Source: an uncultured Prevotella sp.
Lineage (GTDB): Bacteria > Bacteroidota > Bacteroidia > Bacteroidales > Bacteroidaceae
Assembly (NCBI GenBank): GCA_900546605.1
Contig: URDV01000010.1
Location: 1 to 18,846 of the forward strand
Reading direction: 5' to 3'
Length of the DNA stretch: 18,846 nt
The notes below the pieces were generated by a model that ran no database searches, had not been told where the DNA came from, and was given only the letters and a program-made list of their open reading frames with translations. The first letter of the stretch is position 1. Each line of letters begins with the position of its first letter. Shown piece by piece: positions 8,218 through 15,483 of the stretch. Made by a program: the position numbers and the translations under genes.

Positions 8218-8261
8218 GCAAAAAACGGACAAGTGCATCATACATGATACGCTTGTCCGTT
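8218..8261 (-). terminator. Intrinsic terminator of nagA
   Basis: On the minus strand the arms AACGGACAAG (8261-8252) and CTTGTCCGTT (8233-8224) pair perfectly. The stem extends almost to the tip through the inner arms TATCAT/ATGATG (one mismatch and one wobble), and a run of T follows directly. It lies ~90 bp after the nagA stop codon and separates nagA from the uup-rarA unit. Confidence 0.85.
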
Positions 8262-8292
8262 ATGATAAATTCTTAAGGGTAAACCCAGAATG

Positions 8293-8325
8293 GCGTGATG
8301 AGGCTATAGTTAAAGTACATCACGC
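8293..8325. repeat. Short inverted repeat in the nagA 3' region
   Basis: Arms GCGTGATG (8293-8300) and CATCACGC (8318-8325) are exact complements around a 17-nt loop. It lies between the nagA stop and the strong terminator. It may be an extra 3'-UTR hairpin protecting the mRNA end; no T-run follows it. Confidence 0.45.
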
Positions 8326-8351
8326 TTAACTACGTTTTACGCAGATAAAGT

Positions 8352-9509
8352 TTAGAGTTCGTTTGTAACCTCGTTACCCATTTGCATAACGTAGGTAAGT
8401 TTCAAGTCCTCATCAAACATCATGAGGTCAGCATCCTTGCCCGCCTCAAGTGATCCCTTGCGATCAAACACACCCATAATCTTTGCAGGAGTTTCGCTTG
8501 CCATGCGGCATGCATCGGCCAAAGGAATGTTAGCTTGCTGAACGCAGGTGCGAATCAAACGATCCATTGTAGCGATAGAACCTGCTAAGGCTGAGCGGTC
8601 AGCCAATTTGCACACCCCATCTTCCAAAATTACGCGAGGGTCAAAAGCCGCATTGCCTTCAGTTGCAGCGCAAGCCAAAGAGTCAGTGATGAGAGCTGTT
8701 TTTTCAACACCCTTGATTTGATAAATCATACGTAACATTACGGGAGGAACGTGAATGCCATCAGCAATCATTTCAACCGTCATGTCTTCAAGGGCAAAAA
8801 TGCTTTCAACCGTACCAGGAACTTTGAATTCACGATTTTTGTAAACTACAGGCATCGCATTGTAGAAGTGTGTGGCATGAGTCATACCCGCATCGTGTCC
8901 AGCTACAACGTCTTCATATTTAGCGCGCGTGTGAGCAATAGCTGGCAGTACACCATGTTTGCGGCATGCCGTGATAAATTCTACCGAACCAGGAAGTTCA
9001 GGAGCTTCATCCCAACGTTTCAAACACTTGTATTTTTCGAGCAAGGGTTCGTATTCTTCAGCAACGGGAGCCTTAATCCATTCAGGAATTTGAGCACCAG
9101 CTTGTGCTGGGTTAAAGTAAGGGCCTTCAAGGTGCAATCCTAGGATGGGGCTATTTTCTTCAGCCATCAACTTGTCACATGTCTCGCAGGCAGCTTCAAT
9201 CATGGGGACAGTTGATGACGACAGAGTTGGGAAAATAGAGGTTGTACCGTGCTTCATGTGTGCATTTACTGCAACACGAAAAGCTTCTTCAGTGCCTTCC
9301 ATGAAGTCGCGTCCTCCACCACCATGAACGTGCATTTCAATGCCACCAGGAACAATTGCGCACCCCTTAGCATCAATGGTTTCAGCTCCTTCTACGTGTA
9401 AGTCGCAGTTAGCTACGGCTTTAATTTTGTTGCCTTCAACGATAACAGAACCGCCCTCTAACCATCCCTGTGGTGTGAGAATGCGGCCGTTGATAAATTG
9501 CTTAAGCAT
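8352..9509 (-). CDS. nagA: N-acetylglucosamine-6-phosphate deacetylase
   Basis: Cytosolic amidohydrolase converting N-acetylglucosamine-6-phosphate to glucosamine-6-phosphate plus acetate, a committed step of GlcNAc use and cell-wall amino-sugar recycling. It has 385 residues, the usual length. Expected motifs are present in order: MHVHGGGGRDF (His60, His62), HLEGPYFNPAQAGAQ with metal ligand Glu128, IAHT with His193, HATHFYNAM with His214, DGIH (His253) and ITDS with the catalytic Asp276. The E. coli counterparts are Glu131, His195, His216 and Asp273. It is monocistronic: a terminator follows and a long divergent region precedes it. No nagB or transporter is adjacent. The GH89 gene elsewhere in the window could supply its pathway, but the two are not linked in an operon. 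Confidence 0.96.
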   Translation of the reverse strand: MLKQFINGRILTPQGWLEGGSVIVEGNKIKAVANCDLHVEGAETIDAKGCAIVPGGIEMHVHGGGGRDFMEGTEEAFRVAVNAHMKHGTTSIFPTLSSSTVPMIEAACETCDKLMAEENSPILGLHLEGPYFNPAQAGAQIPEWIKAPVAEEYEPLLEKYKCLKRWDEAPELPGSVEFITACRKHGVLPAIAHTRAKYEDVVAGHDAGMTHATHFYNAMPVVYKNREFKVPGTVESIFALEDMTVEMIADGIHVPPVMLRMIYQIKGVEKTALITDSLACAATEGNAAFDPRVILEDGVCKLADRSALAGSIATMDRLIRTCVQQANIPLADACRMASETPAKIMGVFDRKGSLEAGKDADLMMFDEDLKLTYVMQMGNEVTNEL

Positions 9510-9591
9510 GATATTGTGTGATTTTGCTTGTAAAGTAAATATTCATGAGTGTGTTGATGAGTAATAGCTCTTTTAATGAATTCGTCTTAAG

Positions 9592-9641
9592 TTTTCTGAC
9601 GAAGATTAGTTTTGAAACTGGTCTAAATTTTTCTGACAAAG
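9592..9641 (+). repeat. Pair of 13-bp direct repeats between nagA and nhaC
   Basis: TTTTCTGACGAAG at 9592-9604 recurs as TTTTCTGACAAAG at 9629-9641, with one mismatch and a 37-bp period. They lie ~85-130 bp upstream of nagA. The arrangement could be paired regulator sites or chance in AT-rich DNA. No other function is visible in 9510-9690. Confidence 0.35.
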
Positions 9642-9701
9642 TAAAATTCAATACTTTTATTTCTTCTGAAATCAATCTTCATCTTTCTTCTTGACCTCTT
9701 T

Positions 9702-9756
9702 AATGCCTTTTATCGGTCATGTAGCTCACTACACGGCCTCTTCAAGTCCTAAAATC
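9702..9756. repeat. Hairpin related to the core of foldback copies A and B
   Basis: GGTCATGTAG (9715-9724) and CTACACGGCC (9729-9738) form a 10-bp stem with one mismatch and one wobble around a CTCA loop. The surrounding ATCGGTCA-GTAG-CTAC-CCTCTTCA-CCTA pattern matches the centre of copies A and B. The AAGTAGG-type ends are absent, so this is either a truncated member or a relative sharing the core. Confidence 0.55.
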
Positions 9757-9762
9757 GTCTTG

Positions 9763-9831
9763 AAGATAGTGCAAAGCCGAGAGCAAAAATGCAAACTCGC
9801 TTGCCATCTATACCGAGGTGCAGCCTATCTT
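9763..9831. repeat. Dispersed-repeat-like element with AAGATAG/CTATCTT ends
   Basis: A 69-bp segment bounded by inverted heptamers AAGATAG (9763-9769) and CTATCTT (9825-9831), with GC-richer content (GCAAAGCCGAG, CCGAGGTGCAGC) between AT-rich flanks. From memory it resembles a sequence scattered upstream of many Bacteroides and Prevotella genes; I could not verify this. It immediately follows the hairpin at 9702-9756 and precedes the nhaC promoter by ~90 bp. Confidence 0.5.
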
Positions 9832-9918
9832 AATTAAAAAATAAAGGCAAACCTTGAAATTCATAAAAGTTTAGACAACTTCAATAACCAATGAGCAAAT
9901 TAGCCCATTCAACTATGC

Positions 9919-9948
9919 GCAAAGGTACATATTATTTTTTAACTTTGC
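9919..9948 (+). promoter_or_regulatory. Promoter of nhaC (TAACTTTG -7 box)
   Basis: TAACTTTG at 9940-9947 matches the Bacteroidales TAnnTTTG box. It is preceded by the arrangement GCAAAGGTAC (9919-9928), an AT stretch and CTTTGC, giving six-base inverted arms that I recognise from many Bacteroidales upstream regions. Transcription would start around 9954. This decides the downstream start codon: an ATG at 9891 or 9915 would lie upstream of the message. Confidence 0.65.
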
Positions 9949-9965
9949 ACTCAAATGCAAAAAGA

Positions 9966-11276
9966 ATGATTACAAAAAAGCGTGAAGACCGTCGGCTCCG
10001 TCCCCCACGTCGAGGTTGGTTAGCACTTATGCCCTTAGTATTATTAGCGATATTAATGGCAGGTATGGGGTGGTTAATGGGCGATTTCTCAAGTGTGCCC
10101 ATGACCATTGTTTTTTTAATAGCTGGCATGGGCTCTTTGCTTACTCTGCGTGGCTATAGTGTTGAGGAGCGTGTAAAAGCCTTTTCACATGGAGCAGGCA
10201 ATAGTGAATTGCTGCTAATGGTGTGGATTTTTATTTTAGCAGGCGCCTTTGCTTCATCGGCGAAAGATATGGGAGCTGTGACAGCAACTGTTGATTTAAC
10301 CCTCAAAATATTGCCCAGTAACATCTTGTTGGCAGGTTTATTCCTTGCTGCGTGTGTTGTGTCTATATGCATAGGCACGTCTGTAGGCACGATAGTAGCC
10401 CTTGTACCCGTGGCTGCTGAATTAGCTACGCGAACAGGTATCACGTTACCGCTTATGGTAGCTGCGGTAGTGGGCGGTTCTTTCTTTGGTGACAATTTGT
10501 CATTTATTTCAGATACTACGGTGGCTGCCACGCGAACACAAGGTTGCTCTATGCGTGATAAGTTTCGCACCAACTTTCGTTTAGTTCTTCCTGCTGCCAT
10601 ATTGTGCTTTATAGTATATGTTTGTTTGGGGCAGGGTAGTGGTCAAGGGGGGTATGTGTCACAAGGTGAAATACACTTATGGCGTGTGTTACCTTATGCC
10701 GTTGTGTTGATAACAGCCCTTTGTGGCTTGCATGTATTGTTGGTTCTAACTTTAGGACTAATGTTGACAGGCATTGTAGGAATTGCCGATGGTGGTTACA
10801 CCCTACAAGGATGGCTTTTGTCAATGGCTAAGGGTATAACAGGTATGGGCGATTTAATACTCATCTCTATGATGGCTGGTGGCTTATTAGCTGTGGTGCG
10901 CAAGGGTGGAGGCGTAACTTATTTAGTGCGTGCGCTAACACGTCGTGTACATAGCACACGTGGAGCAGAATGTTGCATATCGGCATTGGTAGCTCTCACT
11001 AATTGTTGTACTGCAAATAATACGGTAGCCATACTTTCTGTCGGCTCTATAACAAAGGATATCAGTGATCGTTATGGGGTTGATAAACGGCGCGCGGCCA
11101 GTCTGCTTGATATATTCTCATGTGTGGTGCAAGGTCTCATTCCCTATGGGGCGCAATTGTTAATGGCAAGCGGACTGGCATTGGTTAGTCCGGTAAAAAT
11201 AATTCCTTATTTATACTATCCTATGCTCTTGGCCATATCGGCCTTATTAAGCATATTATTCGTTAAGAAAAAGTGA
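9966..11276 (+). CDS. Na+/H+ antiporter, NhaC family
   Basis: Integral inner-membrane antiporter, 436 residues from the chosen ATG, with about eleven hydrophobic segments beginning at ~18 (WLALMPLVLLAILMAGMGW). The diagnostic NhaC segment is GGSFFGDNLSFISDTTVAAT (170-189), preceded by CIGTSVGTIVALVPVA and followed by a second glycine-rich repeat (MMAGGLLAVVRKGGG) and ALVALTNCCTANNTVAIL. Probable role: sodium or pH homeostasis, exchanging external protons for internal Na+ or another solute. Some family members move organic substrates such as malate and lactate, so specificity is open. I chose the start at 9966 because a promoter box sits at 9940-9947; the same frame is open back to an ATG at 9891. 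Its stop overlaps the next gene's ATG (TGATG). Confidence 0.88.
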   Translation: MITKKREDRRLRPPRRGWLALMPLVLLAILMAGMGWLMGDFSSVPMTIVFLIAGMGSLLTLRGYSVEERVKAFSHGAGNSELLLMVWIFILAGAFASSAKDMGAVTATVDLTLKILPSNILLAGLFLAACVVSICIGTSVGTIVALVPVAAELATRTGITLPLMVAAVVGGSFFGDNLSFISDTTVAATRTQGCSMRDKFRTNFRLVLPAAILCFIVYVCLGQGSGQGGYVSQGEIHLWRVLPYAVVLITALCGLHVLLVLTLGLMLTGIVGIADGGYTLQGWLLSMAKGITGMGDLILISMMAGGLLAVVRKGGGVTYLVRALTRRVHSTRGAECCISALVALTNCCTANNTVAILSVGSITKDISDRYGVDKRRAASLLDIFSCVVQGLIPYGAQLLMASGLALVSPVKIIPYLYYPMLLAISALLSILFVKKK

Positions 11277-12628
11277 TGACACAAAAACAAAGAACGAAGA
11301 AAAGAGGAAGAAGGGTGAGCAAACGTAAAGTTATTCGCCTTATCGTAGTGTTGATTATAATGATTGGTGTGCCCATTATGTGGGTGCGTCATTGCAATAG
11401 TGAAAACTACCAAAAAACATTGGCACAGAACCCTGAGGAGGTGTTGCCTCACATCAACGATTCTTTAAAAAATGATAGATCTGTGTTTGATGGCTCAGCA
11501 CGCATGGACAGCATGATAACGAAATATTTAAAGCGCTGGGAAATAAATGGCGCACAATTGGCTGTTTCGCGCAATGATTCATTGGTGTATGCCAAGGGCT
11601 ATGGATGGGCTGAAAAGGAAAAACAACAACTCATGCAACCCTACAATATATTACGTATAGCTTCGGTGTCAAAACTAATAACAGCCACGGGCATCATGCG
11701 CTTATGCGAAATGGGTAAGTTGCGTCTGACTGATCATGTGTTTGGTCCACATGCAGTGTTGAATGATACGGCATATACCAATGTTATTACTGATAAGCGA
11801 TATTTTAATATAACAATTGAAGACTTGCTGCGTCACAAGGCAGGCTTTACACGTGCAGCGGGTGACCCAGTTTTTTCAACACGCTACATTATGATGCAGA
11901 ACCATTTGTCTACTCCCCCTGACCACCGCACCTTGCTGCGCATTGTGCTAAAGCGTAGGTTGGGCTATGAACCTGGTGGCGACATGCAAAAGTATTGCAA
12001 TATAGGATACTTACTATTGTCAATGGTTATTGAAAAATGTTCAGGGCAACCTTATGAGCAGTTCATACAGCGACAAGTACTCTATCCTGCTGGCTGCTTT
12101 GGGTTTAAAATAGCAGGCAATTATTACAATAACCGACACCCTAATGAGGTGAAGTATTACATGCACAAAGAGGCCGAACCCATTTATGAGTACAACAATA
12201 GTGGCCGTATGGTGGTAAAGTGCTATGGCGAGAACGACATTACCAGCTCAGCTGGTGCAGGTGCTTGGTGTGCATCGGCTGCCGAACTCTGTCACTTTGT
12301 TTCAGCCATTGATGGCGATAAACATTATCCCGACATATTGAGCGAGACTTCGGTAAAAACAATGACCGAGGATAAGGGAGAACATCACTTTTCAATAGGT
12401 TGGAATTTTACCCCCAAGGGTAAGCCTTGGACGCGTACGGGCACGCTTTCGGGTTCAAGTGCTTTAGTTGTGCGTTATCCTGACACCCATCAATGTTGGG
12501 TGTTAATAACCAATACCAGCAGTTGGAAAGGGCAGGGGTTTGCCAAAGACACCATGGCATTGTTTGAAAAGTTACGCAAAGAATTCGGCATGAAAATGAA
12601 ACCACTTCAAGTGGAATTCATTCAGTAA
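11276..12628 (+). CDS. Membrane-anchored serine hydrolase, beta-lactamase/PBP-like family
   Basis: A 450-residue protein with a strongly basic N-terminus (KKRGRRVSKRKVIR), a single hydrophobic anchor (~19-37) and a periplasmic beta-lactamase-fold domain. The SxxK motif is SVSK (Ser130, Lys133), the second motif is YCN (Tyr240, Asn242), and the third box is RTG with the TGTLSGSS context (~387-394). These are the class C/peptidase S12 active-site elements, so it is probably an active acyl-serine enzyme. Likely substrates are D-amino-acid-containing peptides, esters or peptidoglycan fragments rather than beta-lactams specifically. Translation most likely begins at the ATG at 11276, which shares its A with the antiporter's TGA; a GTG at 11273 would add one residue. 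This tight TGATG junction implies coupling with the NhaC gene, though a functional link is unclear. Confidence 0.85.
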   Translation: MTQKQRTKKRGRRVSKRKVIRLIVVLIIMIGVPIMWVRHCNSENYQKTLAQNPEEVLPHINDSLKNDRSVFDGSARMDSMITKYLKRWEINGAQLAVSRNDSLVYAKGYGWAEKEKQQLMQPYNILRIASVSKLITATGIMRLCEMGKLRLTDHVFGPHAVLNDTAYTNVITDKRYFNITIEDLLRHKAGFTRAAGDPVFSTRYIMMQNHLSTPPDHRTLLRIVLKRRLGYEPGGDMQKYCNIGYLLLSMVIEKCSGQPYEQFIQRQVLYPAGCFGFKIAGNYYNNRHPNEVKYYMHKEAEPIYEYNNSGRMVVKCYGENDITSSAGAGAWCASAAELCHFVSAIDGDKHYPDILSETSVKTMTEDKGEHHFSIGWNFTPKGKPWTRTGTLSGSSALVVRYPDTHQCWVLITNTSSWKGQGFAKDTMALFEKLRKEFGMKMKPLQVEFIQ

Positions 12629-12631
12629 AAT

Positions 12632-12675
12632 AATAGTGCAGTAAGTAAGAACAATGGTTTACTTCCTGCACTATT
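12632..12675. terminator. Bidirectional hairpin between convergent genes
   Basis: Arms 12632-12648 and 12659-12675 (AATAGTGCAG…CTGCACTATT with inner AAGTAA/TTACTT) pair over 17 positions with one mismatch and a 10-nt loop. It lies 4 bp past the serine hydrolase stop and 57 bp past the gltA stop on the opposite strand. It is well placed to end both transcripts, although T-runs on either side are short. Confidence 0.75.
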
Positions 12676-12731
12676 ATTATGAACGTATTTTACAAAATGA
12701 ACATCTACTTAATGAAGAACAAAGATGCTCG

Positions 12732-14081
12732 TTATCTTTCATTTACAGGTACATAATTTTTTAACTCAGCCACACAACGATAAGCAGGGCGAATGATACG
12801 ACGTCCTACAAAGCCTAATTCCTCATTACGATGCGCACACCAACCCACAATACGTGCCATGGCAAAAAGTGGAGTGTAAATTTCAATAGGTAAGCCAATT
12901 AAGTCATATACAAAACCTGAGTAAAAGTCGACGTTGGCGCAGAGGTTCTTGCCACGTCCCTTAATGTCATAAATGGCCTCTACCGATAATTTTTCAATGC
13001 GCTCCATAAATTCAAATTCCTCCGTGCGTCCTTTTTCTTCAGCCAGTCGGCGAGCCATCTCTTTTAACAAAACTGCACGAGGGTCAGATAAGGTGTAAAC
13101 CGCGTGGCCTATGCCATAAATGAGTCCTGTACCATCATAAGCCTCTTTCTTTACAATTTTGTGCAAGTATCGGCTAATTTCAGCATCATCATCCCAATGT
13201 CTAATGTTTTGTTTAAGATGCTCAATCATGTGATGAACGCGAATGTTGGCACCACCATGTTTAGGACCTTTGAGCGAGCCAATGCCAGCTGCAATTGAGG
13301 AGTAGGTGTCTGTGCAAGTAGACGATGTTACGCGCACCGTGAAGGTGGAGTTGTTACCACCACCATGTTCAGCTTGCAGAATAAGTAGCAAATCGAGTGT
13401 GCGAGCATCGAGTGGCGTATAGTGATTGCCTAACAACATGTACAGAAAGTTTTCGGCAAGCGAAAAACCCTCTTTGGGGTGACGAATGTGCAAGGAGCGT
13501 CCCAACGTTTTATGTCGTAGCATGTTGTAAGCGTAGGCTATAATAGTGGGAAATTTTGAAATGAGTTCAATGCTTTGGCGCATTAAATTGTCGCGCGAAA
13601 TGTCATCAGGATTATTATCGTAAGTGTAGAGTTCAAGCACACTACGCGCCAAAATGTTCATAATGTCACTGCCCTCAAGCTCCACAATGTTAAGGGTCGT
13701 TTTTGACATGAGAGGCATGTTGTCAACAAGCAAACGTCTAAATTGTTCCAACTCCTCAGCATCGGGCAATCGGCCAGAAAGTAGTAAATAAGCAATCTCT
13801 TCGTAGCCAAAACGTTCCTCCTTTAGCACAGCGTGCACCAAGTCAGATATTTCATAGCCACGAAAGTAGAGTTTTCCCTCAATAGGAGTGAGTCCCTCGG
13901 CTGTTCGCTCATAGCCTACCACATTACCAATGTTGGTTAGTCCTACTAACACACCCGTGCCATCTTCATTACGTAAGCCACGCTTAACATCGAGCTTTCT
14001 GAAGAGTTCTGCATCAATTTTAATGCAACTCTTCATGTTATCGGCAAGTTTGTATATTAAATATTCTTTTTTGTCAGTCAT
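12732..14081 (-). CDS. gltA: Citrate synthase
   Basis: Condenses acetyl-CoA with oxaloacetate to citrate, the entry step of the oxidative TCA branch. It has 449 residues. The active-site triad is visible: His239 in AEHGGG, His275 in GPKHGG and Asp385 in NVDF. The oxaloacetate-binding segment GIGHAVYTLSDPRA (His326, Arg335) and the family motif YFRGYEISDL are also present. Methylcitrate synthases share these residues, but the linkage to acnA and icd favours citrate synthase. It starts 11 bp after the icd stop, so the two are almost certainly one transcript. An internal ATG at residue 16 is an alternative start. It ends at the shared convergent hairpin. Confidence 0.94.
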   Translation of the reverse strand: MTDKKEYLIYKLADNMKSCIKIDAELFRKLDVKRGLRNEDGTGVLVGLTNIGNVVGYERTAEGLTPIEGKLYFRGYEISDLVHAVLKEERFGYEEIAYLLLSGRLPDAEELEQFRRLLVDNMPLMSKTTLNIVELEGSDIMNILARSVLELYTYDNNPDDISRDNLMRQSIELISKFPTIIAYAYNMLRHKTLGRSLHIRHPKEGFSLAENFLYMLLGNHYTPLDARTLDLLLILQAEHGGGNNSTFTVRVTSSTCTDTYSSIAAGIGSLKGPKHGGANIRVHHMIEHLKQNIRHWDDDAEISRYLHKIVKKEAYDGTGLIYGIGHAVYTLSDPRAVLLKEMARRLAEEKGRTEEFEFMERIEKLSVEAIYDIKGRGKNLCANVDFYSGFVYDLIGLPIEIYTPLFAMARIVGWCAHRNEELGFVGRRIIRPAYRCVAELKNYVPVNER

Positions 14082-14092
14082 GTGGCATTTGT

Positions 14093-15274
14093 TTAATTGT
14101 CAATGTCTTCGCTCAAGGCAGCGGCAAATTCTTTTGTTCCCAACGCATGTCCATTGTCCATAAAGCGAGCTAAATCGGCTGTGGCATATCCCTTCTCAAA
14201 TAAGCACTCAAGTGCAGCAGTAACGCGTTGAGCCGCTTCATTCCAACCCATGTGTTCCAACATCATGACGGCAGACAAAATAAGTGAACAAGGATTAGCT
14301 TGGTTGGTTCCAGCTAAGTCGGGGGCGGTACCATGTGTAGCCTCAAAAACTGCGCGTCCAGCTTCATAGTTAATGTTGGCACCCGGTGAAATGCCAATGC
14401 CTCCCACTTGTGCTGCCAACATGTCTGAAATGTAGTCGCCATTGAGGTTCATGGTAGCAATAACATCATAAGCCTTAGGCTTAAGCAAAGCATTTTGCAA
14501 AAAGGCATCGCAAATGCAGTCATCCATGCGAACCTTGTTGTCAAAGGCATCAGCATTTACCTCGTAGCCCCAATTTTTGAAGCCCCCTTCAGTAAACTTC
14601 ATAATGTTGCCTTTATGCACAAGCGTAACGTGGTTGCTGCCTTGGTTTATGGCATATTGGCAAGCCGCTTTTACTAATCGCTTAGAACCTTCAGCTGATA
14701 CAGGTTTTACGCCAAAGGCAGAACTCTCGGGGAAACGTACTTTGCTAACCCCCATTTCATCGTGCAAGAACTCATAAAACATGCGTGCTTCGCGTGAACA
14801 AGCCTTCCACTCAATGCCTGCATAAATATCCTCTGTGTTTTCGCGAAAAACCACCATGTTTACACGCTCAGGATGCTTAACAGGTGATTCTATCCCCTTA
14901 AACCAACGCACAGGACGCAAGCACACATACAGGTCGAGTCCTTGACGCATGGCCACATTGAGCGAACGAATGCCTCCACCAACGGGGGTGGTTAGCGGCC
15001 CTTTAATGCCTACGTGGTAGGTGGCAAAGGCTTGTAGTGTTTCATCGGGCAAATAGGTGCCCAAAGTGTCATAGGCATGTTGCCCAGCAGCCACTTCCTT
15101 CCATAAAATTTGTTTTTTGCCTTTATAAGTGGCCTTCAAGGCAGAATCAATAACCTGTTGCATGGCAGGCATAATTTCAACCCCAATGCCATCGCCCGTT
15201 ATGAAAGGTACTTCAACATGGTCGGGTACCAACAATTTACCATCAGCAAGTATATCAATTTTATTATCAGCCAT
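14093..15274 (-). CDS. icd: Isocitrate dehydrogenase, residues suggesting NAD dependence
   Basis: Oxidatively decarboxylates isocitrate to 2-oxoglutarate. It has 393 residues and the isocitrate/isopropylmalate dehydrogenase fold: ITGDGIG near the N-terminus, substrate loop GGIRSLNVAMRQ with Ser104 (equivalent to E. coli Ser113), FRENTEDIYAGIE and the metal-binding NGDYISDMLAA. The overall pattern is that of the bacterial homodimeric enzyme. The coenzyme loop reads HGTAPDLAGTNQANP. At the E. coli positions Lys344, Tyr345 and Val351 it has Asp319, Leu320 and Ala326; Tyr391 is replaced by Ala366, while Arg395 is kept as Arg370. The first three are the kind of change known to turn the NADP enzyme toward NAD. 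It is followed 11 bp later by gltA and lies 209 bp after acnA, with a hairpin and a 64-bp repeat between them, so it may also have its own promoter. Confidence 0.94.
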   Translation of the reverse strand: MADNKIDILADGKLLVPDHVEVPFITGDGIGVEIMPAMQQVIDSALKATYKGKKQILWKEVAAGQHAYDTLGTYLPDETLQAFATYHVGIKGPLTTPVGGGIRSLNVAMRQGLDLYVCLRPVRWFKGIESPVKHPERVNMVVFRENTEDIYAGIEWKACSREARMFYEFLHDEMGVSKVRFPESSAFGVKPVSAEGSKRLVKAACQYAINQGSNHVTLVHKGNIMKFTEGGFKNWGYEVNADAFDNKVRMDDCICDAFLQNALLKPKAYDVIATMNLNGDYISDMLAAQVGGIGISPGANINYEAGRAVFEATHGTAPDLAGTNQANPCSLILSAVMMLEHMGWNEAAQRVTAALECLFEKGYATADLARFMDNGHALGTKEFAAALSEDIDN

Positions 15275-15369
15275 AATAGTCTTATTAAAAAATGATTGTT
15301 ATGAGCAGGTTGATAAGTTTTGACAAATCAAGTGCTTATGTATAATGATAATGTGAAGCTAAATCAGAT

Positions 15370-15433
15370 AAGTAGGCATTCAATGTGAAAATGAAATCTA
15401 TCAATAATATAAAATATTTTTGAATACTTACTT
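15370..15433. repeat. 64-bp minimal copy of the AAGTAGG repeat family, copy C
   Basis: Ends AAGTAGGCATTCAA (15370-15383) and TTGAATACTTACTT (15420-15433) match the terminal sequences of copies A and B with one change each. The 36-bp interior is AT-rich and unrelated to their hairpin core. It looks like an internally deleted member, sitting between acnA and icd. Confidence 0.7.
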
Positions 15434-15442
15434 AACTCTTTG

Positions 15443-15476
15443 GGGGTGTTCTATGAACTAACTTATAGAACATCCC
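15443..15476 (-). terminator. Hairpin downstream of acnA
   Basis: Arms 15443-15454 and 15465-15476 form a 12-bp stem with a single mismatch on the minus strand and a 10-nt loop, starting 8 bp after the aconitase stop codon. It is followed by AAAGAGTT rather than a T-run. It may therefore act as a partial terminator or an mRNA 3'-end processing and stability element, reducing readthrough into icd-gltA. Confidence 0.6.
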
Positions 15477-15483
15477 TTTAGTT

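Noticed and set aside
8135..8329. A 64-codon plus-strand frame between uup and nagA
   Set aside because: It covers the nagA terminator hairpin and the 3' inverted repeat on the opposite strand, and its sequence has no domain-like features.
8751..9143. 130-codon plus-strand frame inside nagA
   Set aside because: It is antisense to the metal-ligand and catalytic motifs of nagA, and its Phe/Arg-rich composition is typical of a shadow frame.
9891..9965. Longer N-terminus for the NhaC antiporter starting at 9891 or 9915
   Set aside because: The promoter box at 9940-9947 lies inside this stretch, so these codons would not be in the message; the remaining protein from 9966 is a normal family length.
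10154..10600. 148-codon minus-strand frame inside nhaC
   Set aside because: It is the mirror of hydrophobic membrane segments, giving a Thr/Ala/Lys-rich translation with no start-site support.
11276..12628. Antibiotic-resistance beta-lactamase
   Set aside because: It has the SxxK and YxN motifs but an N-terminal membrane anchor and a large domain typical of general S12 serine hydrolases; nothing specific points to beta-lactam breakdown.
12732..14081. 2-Methylcitrate synthase
   Set aside because: Active-site residues do not discriminate, but linkage to acnA and icd without prpB, prpC or prpD neighbours favours citrate synthase.
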